Assembly (NCBI RefSeq): GCF_000767615.3
Contig: NZ_CP009553.3
Span: 992,001-1,056,000 of the forward strand
Length of the DNA stretch: 64,000 nt
Reading direction: 5' to 3'
From: Pandoraea pnomenusa
GTDB lineage: Bacteria > Pseudomonadota > Gammaproteobacteria > Burkholderiales > Burkholderiaceae
The notes below the pieces were generated by a model, which was not told the origin of the DNA, did not search any database, and saw only the letters and a list, made by a program, of their open reading frames with translations. A program made the translations under genes and the position numbers. How positions within the stretch are numbered: position 1 is the first letter of the stretch; the number at the start of each line of letters is the position of its first letter. Below are positions 48,882-58,741 of the stretch, one piece after another.

Positions 48882-50456
48882 TCACGCCTGCGAGCGTACG
48901 CCGTCGCGAAGGCGCCACAAGCCGAGCGGATTGCCTTCCTTGAGGGCGTCGGGCAGTAAGGCGTCAGGTAGATCCTGATAGCACACTGGACGCAGGAAGC
49001 GGTCGATGGCCGACGCGCCGACTGAGGTGAACATCGCGTTCGACGTGGCGGGGAAGGGGCCGCCGTGCACCATGGCATGACAGACTTCCACGCCCGTGGG
49101 GAAGCCGTTGGCGAGAATGCGTCCGGCGCGACGCTCCAACCCCGGCAACAGGCGGCGCGCGATGGCGGTGTCGCCGGCATCGAGTTGCAGCGTGGCGGTA
49201 AGTTGGCCTTCCAGACGTTCCGTGATGGCGATCATTTCGTCGACGGTGTCGCAGGCGATGATCACCGAGGCCGGCCCGAAGACTTCGTCGTGCAGTGCCG
49301 GCGTCGCCAGAAATGCCGCCGCCGTGGTGCGGAACAGCGCCGCTTGTCCCTGGCACGCGCCGCCCGTCTGGCCCTTCGCGAGCAGCGTCACCTCGGATTC
49401 GCCGGACAGCCGCGCCACGCCGGTGTCGTACGCCCGGTGAATGCCCGGTGTGAGCATGGTGCCGGCGGCCTTCGCGCCGAGGGCTTCGGTCGCGACGGCG
49501 CAAAATCGCTCGAGCGACGCACCCGACATCGCCAGCACCAATCCGGGATTGGTGCAGAACTGACCGACGCCCATCGTGAGCGAGTCCACGAAGCCCCGGG
49601 CGATGGCGTCCGTGCGCGCGGCCAGGGCTTCCGGAAGCAAGTACACGGGGTTGATGCTGCTCATCTCGGCATAAACGGGAATCGGCACCGCACGCGCTTG
49701 CGCGATGCGTTGCAGTGCGAGCCCGCCCGTGCGCGATCCGGTGAATCCCACGGCCGCGATCGCCGGGTGCGCGACCAGCGCCTCGCCCACGGCCCTTTCG
49801 CCGACGAGCAGCGAGAACACGCCTTCCGGAAGATCGAGCTGCTGCACGGCCGAGCGTACGGCGCGCGCCACGAGTTCCGACGTGCCGAGGTGGGCCGAGT
49901 GCGCCTTGACCACGACGGGGCAGCCCGCCGCGAATGCCGACGCCGTATCGCCGCCGGCCACGGAAAACGCGAGCGGGAAGTTGCTTGCGCCGAACACCGC
50001 GACGGGGCCGAGGCCGATCTTCGCCAGCCGCAGGTCGCTGCGCGGCATCGGTTCGCGCGCCGGTTGGGCGGGATCGACGGTGGCATCGAGGAAGTGTCCG
50101 TCGCGCACCACGCGCGCAAACAGACGCAACTGGCCGACCGTGCGGCCACGCTCGCCTCGCAGGCGTGCAACAGGCAGACCGGTCTCGGCATGCGCGCGTT
50201 CGATGAGCGCGTCGCCCAGATCGAGAATCGCCTGCGCCACGGCCTCGAGAAATTGCGCGCGTCGCTCGAGCGGCAGGGTGCGGAACGGATCGAACGCTTC
50301 GCGGGCCAGTTCGCACGCGCGCTCGACGTCCTGCACGGTTCCCGCGCCGAACGCGGGGGCGAGTCGCTCGCCGCGCGCCGGGTCGAATGCTTCGAGCGTG
50401 CCCGCACTGCCGCGCACGTCGGCGCGACCGATCAACATCTCTCCAGTGATCTGCAT
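48882..50456 (-). CDS. 2,5-dioxovalerate (alpha-ketoglutaric semialdehyde) dehydrogenase
   Basis: This 524-residue NAD(P)-dependent aldehyde dehydrogenase oxidises 2,5-dioxopentanoate to 2-oxoglutarate, the last step of aldarate and pentose oxidation. The catalytic Cys is in [14 protein letters not shown], the general-base Glu in [13 protein letters not shown], and the Rossmann part includes GFTGSRTGG. The subfamily is recognisable from its N-terminal [14 protein letters not shown] block and length. It lies 11 bp after the KdgD-type gene in the same direction, completing the route from the dehydratase product to the TCA cycle. Confidence 0.93.
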   Translation of the reverse strand: MQITGEMLIGRADVRGSAGTLEAFDPARGERLAPAFGAGTVQDVERACELAREAFDPFRTLPLERRAQFLEAVAQAILDLGDALIERAHAETGLPVARLRGERGRTVGQLRLFARVVRDGHFLDATVDPAQPAREPMPRSDLRLAKIGLGPVAVFGASNFPLAFSVAGGDTASAFAAGCPVVVKAHSAHLGTSELVARAVRSAVQQLDLPEGVFSLLVGERAVGEALVAHPAIAAVGFTGSRTGGLALQRIAQARAVPIPVYAEMSSINPVYLLPEALAARTDAIARGFVDSLTMGVGQFCTNPGLVLAMSGASLERFCAVATEALGAKAAGTMLTPGIHRAYDTGVARLSGESEVTLLAKGQTGGACQGQAALFRTTAAAFLATPALHDEVFGPASVIIACDTVDEMIAITERLEGQLTATLQLDAGDTAIARRLLPGLERRAGRILANGFPTGVEVCHAMVHGGPFPATSNAMFTSVGASAIDRFLRPVCYQDLPDALLPDALKEGNPLGLWRLRDGVRSQA

Positions 50457-50467
50457 GCCTGTGCTCC

Positions 50468-51379
50468 TTAGCCTTCGACTTGCTTGATGAGTGCGTCGAG
50501 GGCTTCGACTTCCTGCGGCAACAGGTCGGTCAGCGGCGCGCGCACCGGACCGGCGTCATGGCCGACGAGCTTCGCTCCTGCCTTGACGATACTCACCGCG
50601 TAGCCCGGGCAGCGATTACGGATTTCCAGGTAGGGCAGGAAGAACGTGTCGAGCAGGCGGCCCATGGTGGCCTGATCGTTCTCGCACACGGCGCGGTAGA
50701 ACGCCATGGCCGTTTTCGGAATGAAGTTGAACACGGCCGAGGAATACACCGGAACGCCCAGCGCGCGGTAGGCCGCGGCATAGACTTCCGCCGTGGGCAG
50801 GCCGCCGAGATACGAGAAGCGCTCGCCCATGCGGCGACGGATCTGCACCATGCGCTCAATGTCGCCCACACCGTCCTTGAAGCCGATCAGGTTGGGGCAG
50901 GCGTCGGCCAGGCGCTCCAGCTCGTCGGCGCCCAGTTTCGAATTGGCGCGGTTGTAGACGATCACGCCGATGTTCACCGACCGGCAGACCTGTTCGACGT
51001 GAGCGGCAATGCCGTCGAGGCTCGCCTCGGTGAGGTAGTGCGGCATGAGCAGCACCCCCTTGGCGCCGAGGCGCTCGGCTTCCTGCGCATAGGCGATCGC
51101 CATGCGCGTCGGTCCACCCGCACCGGCCAGGATCGGCACCTTGCCCGCGCAGGTATCGACCGCCGTCTTGATCACGGCGCTGTAGTCCTGCGGGGTGAGC
51201 GAGAAGAATTCGCCCGTGCCGCCCGCCGCGAAGAGCGCCGTTGCGCCGAACGGCGAGAGCCACTCCAGGCGCGCGGCGTAGCCACGGGCATCGAAGTCGC
51301 CGTGGGCGTCGAAGTCGGTCACGGGGAAAGACAACAAGCCGTCGGAGACGATCTGCTTGAGTTCTTGAGGTGCGGTCAT
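50468..51379 (-). CDS. kdgD: 5-dehydro-4-deoxyglucarate dehydratase
   Basis: KdgD (303 aa; DapA/NAL superfamily) dehydrates and decarboxylates 5-dehydro-4-deoxyglucarate to 2,5-dioxovalerate. It is a TIM barrel with [18 protein letters not shown] near residue 45, [10 protein letters not shown] with the catalytic Tyr, and the Schiff-base Lys in [14 protein letters not shown]. The start at 51379 ([14 protein letters not shown]) gives normal length; a longer form from 51403 lacks a good ribosome site. A GntR-type dyad lies 81 bp upstream. Confidence 0.92.
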   Translation of the reverse strand: MTAPQELKQIVSDGLLSFPVTDFDAHGDFDARGYAARLEWLSPFGATALFAAGGTGEFFSLTPQDYSAVIKTAVDTCAGKVPILAGAGGPTRMAIAYAQEAERLGAKGVLLMPHYLTEASLDGIAAHVEQVCRSVNIGVIVYNRANSKLGADELERLADACPNLIGFKDGVGDIERMVQIRRRMGERFSYLGGLPTAEVYAAAYRALGVPVYSSAVFNFIPKTAMAFYRAVCENDQATMGRLLDTFFLPYLEIRNRCPGYAVSIVKAGAKLVGHDAGPVRAPLTDLLPQEVEALDALIKQVEG

Positions 51380-51459
51380 TTCAAGAGTTCCTGTCGGCAA
51401 CAAGGCCGGATTCGATGAAGAAAGATGGCGCTCAACCAGCGCTCGGCGCTTAGTTATAT

Positions 51460-51472
51460 GTCATCGTATAAC
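51460..51472. promoter_or_regulatory. Candidate GntR operator upstream of kdgD
   Basis: GTCATCGTATAAC matches the dyads at 41978 and 42166 with one mismatch (ATAAC for ATGAC). It lies 81 bp upstream of the kdgD start. Confidence 0.55.
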
Positions 51473-51763
51473 ATGTGATGACGCCGGACAAGAGGGGGCG
51501 GTGTCGAACGGCAGTGGGATAAACCCGGAAACAACAGTGATGGAGGTTTTATAGGCGTTTGCCCTGATCCTGTCGGAACCGTTGCAGCATATGGGACCGG
51601 CCCAACCTTGGATGTATGATGACGCATAAGTGATGCTCGGTTGAGCCAACATCAACGACAACCGACCCCCGGTCGAAACCGGGCAACACGACCGCGCACA
51701 CGGATCGGCGACGGCGCAGTGCACGACGCATCGGCCGCATCAGACGCATCGGACGGGAAAGGC

Positions 51764-51799
51764 GGGAAGGACGGGAAGGACGGGAAGGACGGGAAGGAC
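51764..51799. repeat. 9-bp tandem repeat (GGGAAGGAC x4)
   Basis: Four exact copies of GGGAAGGAC run from 51764 to 51799, with degenerate units on both sides (GGGAAAGGC and GGGTAGGCT). No gene overlaps it. Copy-number variation between strains would be expected. Confidence 0.85.
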
Positions 51800-51932
51800 G
51801 GGTAGGCTGGGGAGGGCGAAACGCCATCAGGGATGCCATCGGGTGGCGTGACTCTCCCGCTGGCGCACCGCCGCGCGGCCCGCCTTGGGGCCTGGCCGAG
51901 GTGCGCGTCCCAACCTGGCGTGCCGTGGGCGC

Positions 51933-52409
51933 TTAGATCCCGGCCTGGGTTTGTGCCAGCCCGAACTCGAGCATGGCAGGCACGAAGCAGTGATTGAGCG
52001 TGTCGCGGCGCGACAGCTTCGTGAGTACATAGCGACGAAACGGCGTGAGCGTAGCCCAGTCGCCGACGTCGGGTGGCAGCAAGTCGGCCATCTCGCATTG
52101 CCTGAGCAGCCCCGGGGGCAAGGCGTTCGTATCCTGCCATGCGGTGGACGCGGCATCCTCGCAGCGTTCGACCGCCTGTCCGAGATGGTCGCGGGCGATT
52201 TCCGCCAGCCGCGCCGCGAAGTCATCGTCGCCGGGCACGCACGACGCCAGCGTATTGCGCGCTTCCTGCGGCAGGCGCTGCCAGTCGGCCAGCGAAAGAT
52301 GCAGGCCGTTGCGATCCAGATTGAAGCGGATCGCCATCGTGATGTACTTCAAGTTCTCGCACGCTTCGATCTCGAAAACGAAGATCGGCAAACGCTGATA
52401 AAGATGCAT
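51933..52409 (-). CDS. Nitrate-reductase-associated protein family (Nitr_red_assoc-like)
   Basis: The 158-residue protein fits the pattern of the PF09655 family: PIFVFEIEACENLKYITMAIRFNLDRNGLHLSLADWQRLP is the conserved N-terminal core (quoted as one block in parts), followed by a helical remainder. The family name comes from gene neighbourhoods in other bacteria; the role is not known, and no nitrate genes occur in this window. Start is ATG 52409; further upstream in-frame sequence looks non-coding. Confidence 0.7.
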   Translation of the reverse strand: MHLYQRLPIFVFEIEACENLKYITMAIRFNLDRNGLHLSLADWQRLPQEARNTLASCVPGDDDFAARLAEIARDHLGQAVERCEDAASTAWQDTNALPPGLLRQCEMADLLPPDVGDWATLTPFRRYVLTKLSRRDTLNHCFVPAMLEFGLAQTQAGI

Positions 52410-52754
52410 GGCTGGCACTCCCCGTGTGGCGACGTATGGCGTGCGAACGATTGTACTCGCGCGGCGTGGCGCGTCGACCGCGCTGCGTGTGAATGGCGCC
52501 GCGGCGTCTTCCGAAAATCGACTCGCATGCATGGGAAAAATCTCAAATTTTATTTTGACGGGGAACCTGGGCGTGGCTCGATATGCGTGAAGCGGAATGG
52601 CGGAAAGCCTTGATGGGCGGTGAATGTGGCGCGCGCGCGGGGCGAGTGACGGCATGACATGTGAAAGATCCTAGAGTCTGGGTTCTTTCCGAAAGCTGCC
52701 AGCGCTTCCTAAGGTGGGCATTCTGTGTTTTTCCGCGTTTCGACAGGAGCCGCC
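52410..52754. other. 345-bp intergenic stretch without a clear gene
   Basis: No gene or strong promoter is seen. A TTGACG at 52555 has only a weak -10 partner (GATATG with 19-bp spacing). An AT-rich pocket (52535-52555) is unusual for the region. Confidence 0.5.
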
Positions 52755-52997
52755 ATGTCGTCCAAATCGTCGCCGATGCCATTTCCCTTTTTGCCCGTTG
52801 TGCTCCCCCCTTCCTCGCCCGCGAAGGCGGCGCGGCGGGAACGAATGCCTGACGGTCCCGCGCGGGCTTCCGGCGCTGGAGGGAGGGCAGCGGCGCGTCA
52901 TGGCGCCGAACGCATGGCGCCGCCCCCGCGATGGACGAGGACGGCATTCGGGCGTTCCGGGTGGAGGTGGTGCGTCGTACGGCATCCGAAGGATTGA
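52755..52997 (+). CDS. Possible 80-aa small protein upstream of the haem-oxygenase-like gene
   Basis: This open frame starts MSSKSSPMPFPFLPVVLPPS with AGGAG 7 nt before the ATG. It is rich in Pro, Ala and Arg and resembles nothing I know. The stop is 22 bp before the next start. From about 52931 a different frame reads MDEDGIRAFRVEVVRRTA and ends at 53023, overlapping the next start as ATGA, so a frameshifted version of a longer gene is an alternative. Low confidence. Confidence 0.35.
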   Translation: MSSKSSPMPFPFLPVVLPPSSPAKAARRERMPDGPARASGAGGRAAARHGAERMAPPPRWTRTAFGRSGWRWCVVRHPKD

Positions 52998-53019
52998 CCC
53001 TGCTCGGGGCGATCGTCCG

Positions 53020-53999
53020 ATGAGCGCCGTTCCCGAGAGTGGTGGAACGCCGGCCCGGCGCGACGTGCCCGAGGCGGGCCACGACGCGGTCTGGATGATC
53101 GCTTCGCCCCATGCGCGTTGGGCCAGCGCCTCGGGCGACGTTCAGGCGCTGAGCGTCGCGTCGGACGAGGTGTGCTGTACGCTGCACGGCGCGCCCGCCG
53201 ATACCATGACATGGCTCGAACGCCTTCGGCATGGCGTACTCCTCACGCACGCGCCGGCGCCGGGCACCTGGCTGGCGACGCTCGTCGACGAAGGGCTGGT
53301 GCAGGCGCTGCCCGCGACGCGCGACGGCACCGTGACGGCCTTCGGCGAGATCTGCGACGCCTGGGTGCGCGGCATTTTCGCCGCGCCGTTCTGGACTCGC
53401 TTTCTCGCGGGCGAGTCGAGTGAGATCCAGGTGCTGGCATTTCTTGCGCAGCTCTATCATCGCGCCGCGGGGCGGACGTCCACAATCGCATTGCGGTCGA
53501 GCGCTGCACCGACATGGCGTTGCGACCGCTGTTGCTGCGGCAGTATCGCGAGCAGCGCGGGCAGGCCACGATGCTCGCGGCGGGCCTGCTGCGATGCGGT
53601 CCCGCCGCGCGAACGTTTCTCGACAGCGGGGCGTTCGACACCACGCACGCCCTGATCGATTTCATCATCGGGGCGGCGGGCGACATGGCGTCGTACGTCG
53701 GGTGCTGTGCGCTCTGCCAGGCACCGGCGACCGTGCGCGCGGTCAGCGAAATCGAGGCACAGTTCGATGCCCTCGCACAACGGTACCCCTCGGCTGCCGA
53801 CGGATTCGCGGCGGTCTGCGCGCACGCGAAGCACGACGCGAGCGTCAGCGCCAGCGTGCCGTTGCTTGCGCAATGGGTGACCGAGGCGGGCGAGCCCGAT
53901 GCGGCGTCGCGTCTTCGCATGTTGCGCGGGGCACGCGGCGTGGCCGCGGCTTATCGGGGGATGTTCGACGCGCTGCATCGTCTCGACGAAGATATCTGA
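53020..53999 (+). pseudogene. Haem-oxygenase-like (iron-redox-enzyme-like) protein, frameshifted
   Basis: Two frames carry one protein. The first (from ATG 53020) runs through FAAPFWTRFLAGESSEIQVL and AFLAQLYHRAAG; the second reads ADVHNRIAVERCTDMALRPL then LLRQYREQRGQATMLAAGLL and ends at 53999. The join is at the GGGG run at 53469-53472, where one missing G explains the shift. The core looks like haem-oxygenase-like iron-containing redox enzymes; this is pattern-based, not certain. The N-terminal part (around MTWLERLRHGVLL to TLVDEGLVQALP) looks like a winged-helix module. It could be a genuine pseudogene or a homopolymer sequencing error. Intact length would be about 326 residues. Confidence 0.6.
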
Positions 54000-54100
54000 G
54001 TCCGGGGCGCCGTTCATGCCCCCGAATGGGGCATGCGGCTCGTATAATGGCGTCCCAACGGCGGGGGCGGTTGCGGCTCCGCGCCGCCCGCCCCCTGACC

Positions 54101-54994
54101 ATGACGACCCAACTCGCCTACCTCGCCGCGCTCGGCGCCGCCCTCTGCTGGGCCTGCAGCGGCATGATCGCCATCACGCCTGTTCGCCGGGCCGGCTCGT
54201 TCCCCTTCAATTACGCCCGCATGCTGCTGGTCTTCGCGATGCTGCTCCTTGCGCTCGCGGTGCTGCGCGGCTGGCCGTCGCTCACGCTGGAACAATGGCT
54301 GCGGCTCGCGGCGTCGGGCCTGATCGGCATTCTCGTGGGCGACACGATTCTGTACACCTCGCTCGGCCGGCTCGGGCCGCGCCGCAATTCGATCATCTTC
54401 GCGACGAACGCACCGATGACCGCCGTGCTCGGTTATGCGTGGCTCGGCGAGTCGCTCGGATGGCGCGCGGTGGCCGGGGTGGCGCTGGTGACGGCGGGCG
54501 TGGCGCTGGCGATCGCGTTCGGCGGACGCCGGGACGATGCGCACCACTGGGAGTCGGTACGCGGCGATGTTCGGGTAGGGGTGGCGATCGGACTGACGGC
54601 GGCGTTGTGCCACGCCATCGGCACGTTGATCGCCAAGCCGGTGATGGCGGCGGGCGTGGACCCGGTTGGGGCGTCGGCCATTCGAGTGGGGGTGTCGGCG
54701 CTGGGTCTCACGATCGTCGCGGCACGGCGTGGGCGCGCCGTCTTCGCCAATTTCACGCCCGGTACGCTGGCGCTTACGGCGGCGTCGGGCTTCGTCGGCG
54801 TGGCCGTCGGCATGACGCTGCTGCTCTATGGCATGGGGCATGGCAACACGGGCGTCATTGCAACGCTCTCGGCGACCACGCCGGTCATGGTGCTGCCCCT
54901 GCTGTGGATTCGCACGCGTCAGCGTCCGGCGGCAGGCGCGTGGTGGGGGGCGCTGATCGCAAGCGCCGGCGTGGCGCTGATCTTCAATCGATGA
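54101..54994 (+). CDS. EamA/DMT-family transporter
   Basis: A 297-residue inner-membrane protein made of two EamA repeats, about ten spans in all. Repeat 1 starts LAYLAALGAALCWACSGMIA and repeat 2 starts VGVAIGLTAALCHAIGTLIA. Family members export metabolites such as amino acids or cofactors; the substrate cannot be deduced. A His/Asp-containing loop (FGGRRDDAHHWES) separates the repeats. It follows the frameshifted gene by about 100 bp in the same direction. Confidence 0.85.
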   Translation: MTTQLAYLAALGAALCWACSGMIAITPVRRAGSFPFNYARMLLVFAMLLLALAVLRGWPSLTLEQWLRLAASGLIGILVGDTILYTSLGRLGPRRNSIIFATNAPMTAVLGYAWLGESLGWRAVAGVALVTAGVALAIAFGGRRDDAHHWESVRGDVRVGVAIGLTAALCHAIGTLIAKPVMAAGVDPVGASAIRVGVSALGLTIVAARRGRAVFANFTPGTLALTAASGFVGVAVGMTLLLYGMGHGNTGVIATLSATTPVMVLPLLWIRTRQRPAAGAWWGALIASAGVALIFNR

Positions 54995-55112
54995 GGGGCA
55001 CGCGGTAACTCGACGCGTAGCCACCTCGATCGGGCGGCCACGATTCGGCACCCCGGCGCGGTATTGACATCCGGCGCGCGCATCGCGATGCGCGCGAGGG
55101 GCGCCGAGTGCG

Positions 55113-55940
55113 CTAGCGCGTCATCGGGGACTGCAAGGCGTCGCGGGTCTGATGCGGCGCTTCTTCAGTGAGTTGCGGCGGCGACACGGGCGGCGCAATG
55201 CTCGGGCGAGCGACGCTCGGCGTGAGCAGGCGGCGCAGCCATGCGGCCAGGCGCTCGAAGATTCCCGGATCGTCGTTGAACAGTTCCGGACGCAACACCC
55301 GCAGGTACTCCAGAATCTGTTCGGCCTCCTGAGTGCCGACCGACCCGTAAATCACCGCCAGGTCCAATAGCGCACGCAATTCGCCGAGCTTCTCGCGGGC
55401 TTGCAGCGGGCGCACCGACTCGACGGCGCGCTTGGCCTCGAAAACGCGTTCGCGAAGCACCGAAGCGGTGCGCCACGCGGGCGTTTGCAGGGTGGCTTCG
55501 AGCGCGCGCAGGTCCTGCGCCGAACTGACGATCTGACCGGCGAGCGATTCCACGATGCGCTCCTCGCCTTTCGCCTCGCGCACGATGCCTTCGGCCCAGC
55601 GGCTTGCCTGGCGCGACATGTCCTCGCGCGTCCACTCGGGGCGAGAGACGAAATAGAACCCGTGCTGGCGCGCCTGATTCAGGATGATCGAGACGACGTC
55701 GGGGAATTGCTTGTCGAAGGTGCGTTTTGCCCAGGCGTAGTGGCCGCCGGCGAGCAGTTGCGCCACGGCGGCTTCGGTGAGCGGCACGGTGCTGTCGAGC
55801 AAGCGGGCGCGCAGGAAGTCGTCGAACGGCGGCGGGGTGAAGTGGCGATCGACGGCGGCGCTGATGCGCACGAAGGCGTCGAAATCCTTCCTCAGGTCGG
55901 CGAGGGCGGTATCGGAGAGGGTCAGGGCGATGCGGCTCAT
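55113..55940 (-). CDS. Hypothetical protein, 275 aa, helix-rich
   Basis: I do not recognise this protein. It begins MSRIALTLSDTALADLRKDF, contains GGHYAWAKRTFDKQFPDVVS and an Arg/Glu-rich helical middle (VLRERVFEAKRAVESVRPLQ), and ends with a Pro/Ser-rich tail. No signal peptide or membrane segment. Start ATG 55940 is chosen; further upstream in-frame sequence is Arg-rich and non-typical. It is on the same strand as the ergothioneine genes, nearly 390 bp downstream of egtD. Confidence 0.65.
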   Translation of the reverse strand: MSRIALTLSDTALADLRKDFDAFVRISAAVDRHFTPPPFDDFLRARLLDSTVPLTEAAVAQLLAGGHYAWAKRTFDKQFPDVVSIILNQARQHGFYFVSRPEWTREDMSRQASRWAEGIVREAKGEERIVESLAGQIVSSAQDLRALEATLQTPAWRTASVLRERVFEAKRAVESVRPLQAREKLGELRALLDLAVIYGSVGTQEAEQILEYLRVLRPELFNDDPGIFERLAAWLRRLLTPSVARPSIAPPVSPPQLTEEAPHQTRDALQSPMTR

Positions 55941-56326
55941 CGTGACGGACTCCCGGTCACGGCCGCAGCGCGCGGGCGCGCGGGCGCGTGTACGCCGGCC
56001 GGTGCGGCGTCTGTCCGAGTGCGGCAAGCCACGGGCGCTGTCGCCGAAGCTCGTGCCACGTGCATCCCCATTGCGCGTGAAGTCATTTGCAGCGATACGT
56101 AAGCGTTGCGCTGCGGTCGTGGCCGAGCGCTGTGAAGATGGCCGGATGGGCACACGAACCGGCGTCCCGGTGTGCGGGGTCCCATGGCAAATATGGCGGC
56201 GATGCTAGCGTACGCATCGCCACGCATGCCGACCGGGCGCCACGAAAATTCAAAATCTCCGGTGCGCGCGGCAGGCGTCTGGATGGGTCAACGGCAGATC
56301 GGCGGGAAAACTTTAGCGACGGCCGG

Positions 56327-57313
56327 TCATTTTTCTTCGCTGACCGGGCGCAGCAGGTAGACGGCGAATCGCGCCCGGGCGTCGAGCCAGACGCGCTCGA
56401 CGTCCCAGCCTGCGGAGGCGGCCAATGCCCGGAACTCCGTTTGTCCGTACTTGTAGGAGTTCTCCGTGTGGATGGACTCGCCGGCGGCGAAATCGAAGCG
56501 ACGGCCGAGCACCGTCGCCTGGAACGGGCGCTGCGCCACCAGATGCATTTCGATGCGGCTGGCGCTGGCATTGAAGCGGGCTTCGTGGCGGAAGGCGTCG
56601 AGCGGCAGGTCACCGTCCAGCTCACGGTTGATGCGCGTGAGCACATTCAGGTCGAATCGTGCCGTCACGCCACGCGCGTCATCGTAGGCCGGCAGCAGCA
56701 CCGCGGGGTCCTTGCAGGCGTCGACCCCCACGACCATGCGGCGGCGCGGGCCGAGCATCTTGCCCACGTGGGCGAGGAATGCCGCAGCCTGCCCGGGCGC
56801 GAAATTGCCGATCGTCGAGCCGGGAAAGAAGCCGAGTCGCGGACCCTGCGTGTTCTGCAACTGCGGCGGCAGGCGGAATGGCCGGGTGAAGTCGGCGCGC
56901 ACCGGCAGCATGGGAATGCCGGGGCAGCGGCGCGCGAGCGTGGCGACGGCGTCGTCGAGGAAGTCGTCGGCGATGTCCACGGGCACGTAGGCGCGCGGCG
57001 TGACGAGGGCATCGAGCAGCAGCGGCGTCTTGCGGCTCGAACCGCTGCCGAATTCGACGACCACGGCGTCGGGGCCGATCACGTCGGCGATGGCTGCCGC
57101 GCATTCGCCGAGCAGCGCGGTTTCGGTGCGCGTCTGGTAATACTCGTCGAGGCCGGTGATTTCCTCGAAGAGTTCGCTGCCACGCCGGTCGTACAGCCAG
57201 ACACTGGGCAGGGTCTTGGGCGTGTGGCCGAGACCGGCGAGCACGTCGGTGGCAAAGGCGTTGTCCGGTAACGACGGGCAAACGAACGCCGTGGCTTGGG
57301 TAGCTTGCGACAT
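56327..57313 (-). CDS. egtD: L-histidine N-alpha-methyltransferase EgtD
   Basis: EgtD (328 aa) trimethylates histidine to hercynine, the first step of ergothioneine synthesis. The family blocks are clear: SVWLYDRRGSELFEEITGLDEYYQTRTE, VVEFGSGSSRKTPLLL for SAM binding, and FPGSTIGNF (each a single motif). The ending VWLDARARFAVYLL fits. It overlaps the egtB stop by one base (TGATG), so the two are translationally coupled. Confidence 0.94.
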   Translation of the reverse strand: MSQATQATAFVCPSLPDNAFATDVLAGLGHTPKTLPSVWLYDRRGSELFEEITGLDEYYQTRTETALLGECAAAIADVIGPDAVVVEFGSGSSRKTPLLLDALVTPRAYVPVDIADDFLDDAVATLARRCPGIPMLPVRADFTRPFRLPPQLQNTQGPRLGFFPGSTIGNFAPGQAAAFLAHVGKMLGPRRRMVVGVDACKDPAVLLPAYDDARGVTARFDLNVLTRINRELDGDLPLDAFRHEARFNASASRIEMHLVAQRPFQATVLGRRFDFAAGESIHTENSYKYGQTEFRALAASAGWDVERVWLDARARFAVYLLRPVSEEK

Positions 57314-58638
57314 CAGCGGTCCTCCGCGAGCCTCAGGCCGCTGAATTGCCAGCGCTGATGCGGGTAGAAGAAGTTGCGGTACGTGGCGCGTGTGTGGCCG
57401 GGCGGCGTGGCAACCGAGCCGCCGCGCAACACGAACTGTCCGCACATGAATTTGCCGTTGTATTCGCCGACGGCCCCCGCCGCCGTGCGGAAACCCGGAT
57501 AGGCGACATATGGACTGGCGGTCCATTGCCATACCGGGCCAAAGCATTGCGTCATGGCGGTCGACGTGGATGATGCCGCGTTCGCCGCGACCTCCCACTC
57601 CTGTTCTGTCGGCAGACGCTTGTCCGCCCAGCGGGCGAAGGCGTCGGCTTCGAAGTAGCTCACGTGCTGGACTGGCGCGTCATCGTCGACGGGATGCATG
57701 CCCGCGAGCGTCATCGATTGCCACTGGCCGTCGCGCAACTCCCAGTAAAGCGGATGGCCCCAGCCTTCGCGCTGCACGGTTGCCCATCCGTCGGACAACC
57801 ACAGGCCGGCCATGCGGTAGCCGCTGTCTTCGATGAACGCCCGCCACTCGCCATTGGTCACCACGCGCGAGGCGATGGCGAAGGGGCGCAGCAGCACGTC
57901 GTGCGCGGGGGTTTCGCAGTCGAAGGCGAAGTGCTCGTGCGTCGCGCCTTCATGGCCGACGCGGTATCGTCCACCGTCGTGCTCGATCCATTGCAGCGGA
58001 CCCGCGGGCTCGATGCGGCGCGGCGAAGCGAGGTGTGCGGGGCGCAGCGGATTCTGCGCGAACAGATGCAGCAAGTCGGTGTGCATCAGTTCCTGGTGCT
58101 GCTGCTCGTGATGCAGGCCGAGTGTCACGAGGGCGGCGACATCCGGATGCAGGTCGGCGTGCAACAGCAACTCGTGCATGGCGGCGTCGACATGACGGCG
58201 ATAGGCGAGCACGTCGTCGAGTGTGGGGCGCGTGAGCAGTCCGCGCTGCGGACGCGGATGCCGCGGGCCGGCCGCCTCGTAATACGAGTTGAAGAGATAG
58301 GCGAAGCGCGGATCGTAGGGGCGGTAGCGCTGGCCGCCGAGGTGCGCGGGCTCGCCGAGCAGGAAGGTTTCGAAGAACCAGGTCGTGTGGGCGAGATGCC
58401 ACTTGACGGGGCTCGCATCGGGCATCGACTGCACGGTGGCATCGGCATCCGACAGGCCTTGCGCGAAAGCGACCGACGCGGCTCGCACGGCATCGAATCG
58501 TTCCGGCAGCGACGCGGTGGACGTCAATACGCGGATCGACGGGCCGTCTCGCGCGGTGCGGGATCGGGGGGCTTCGGGGGAGGCGCCGGAGGGCGCCTCG
58601 GCTTGCGACGTACGACAGGGCAGGGTCATGGGACACAC
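57313..58638 (-). CDS. egtB: Ergothioneine sulfoxide synthase EgtB
   Basis: EgtB (441 aa) is a non-haem iron enzyme that joins a thiol to hercynine. It has a DinB-like N-terminal domain and a C-terminal FGE-sulfatase domain. The iron-binding histidines are seen in [13 protein letters not shown] and [16 protein letters not shown]; the FGE domain has [20 protein letters not shown] and [14 protein letters not shown]. Whether it uses gamma-glutamyl-cysteine or cysteine cannot be told, and egtC is not in the window. It is the first gene of the unit; ATG 58629 (MTLPCR) is an alternative start. Confidence 0.93.
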   Translation of the reverse strand: MCPMTLPCRTSQAEAPSGASPEAPRSRTARDGPSIRVLTSTASLPERFDAVRAASVAFAQGLSDADATVQSMPDASPVKWHLAHTTWFFETFLLGEPAHLGGQRYRPYDPRFAYLFNSYYEAAGPRHPRPQRGLLTRPTLDDVLAYRRHVDAAMHELLLHADLHPDVAALVTLGLHHEQQHQELMHTDLLHLFAQNPLRPAHLASPRRIEPAGPLQWIEHDGGRYRVGHEGATHEHFAFDCETPAHDVLLRPFAIASRVVTNGEWRAFIEDSGYRMAGLWLSDGWATVQREGWGHPLYWELRDGQWQSMTLAGMHPVDDDAPVQHVSYFEADAFARWADKRLPTEQEWEVAANAASSTSTAMTQCFGPVWQWTASPYVAYPGFRTAAGAVGEYNGKFMCGQFVLRGGSVATPPGHTRATYRNFFYPHQRWQFSGLRLAEDR

Positions 58639-58741
58639 CGTACTGTGAAACGTGCTGCCTATTGTAGACCGGTTGTTCCGGCGCCGTGTGACGGTTCGTA
58701 ACTGGGGTTGACGGCGCGGGGCCGTCGGTTGCGAGGGGCCG

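Larger units (their letters stand above)
51404..51932. other. Intergenic region with operator-like dyad and 9-bp tandem repeat
   Basis: No gene is seen between kdgD and the Nitr_red_assoc-type protein. The region holds the dyad at 51460-51472 and a GGGAAGGAC array near 51764. Confidence 0.7.

Noticed and set aside
49065..50471. Long plus-strand open frame opposite the aldehyde dehydrogenase
   Set aside because: Arg/Gly/His-rich antisense of a clear dehydrogenase.
51764..51799. Possible CRISPR-like array
   Set aside because: Units are 9 bp with no spacers and no cas genes are near; it is a simple tandem repeat.
52661..52852. A 63-aa frame upstream of the haem-oxygenase-like gene
   Set aside because: No ribosome site and it overlaps the better-supported 52755 start in another frame.
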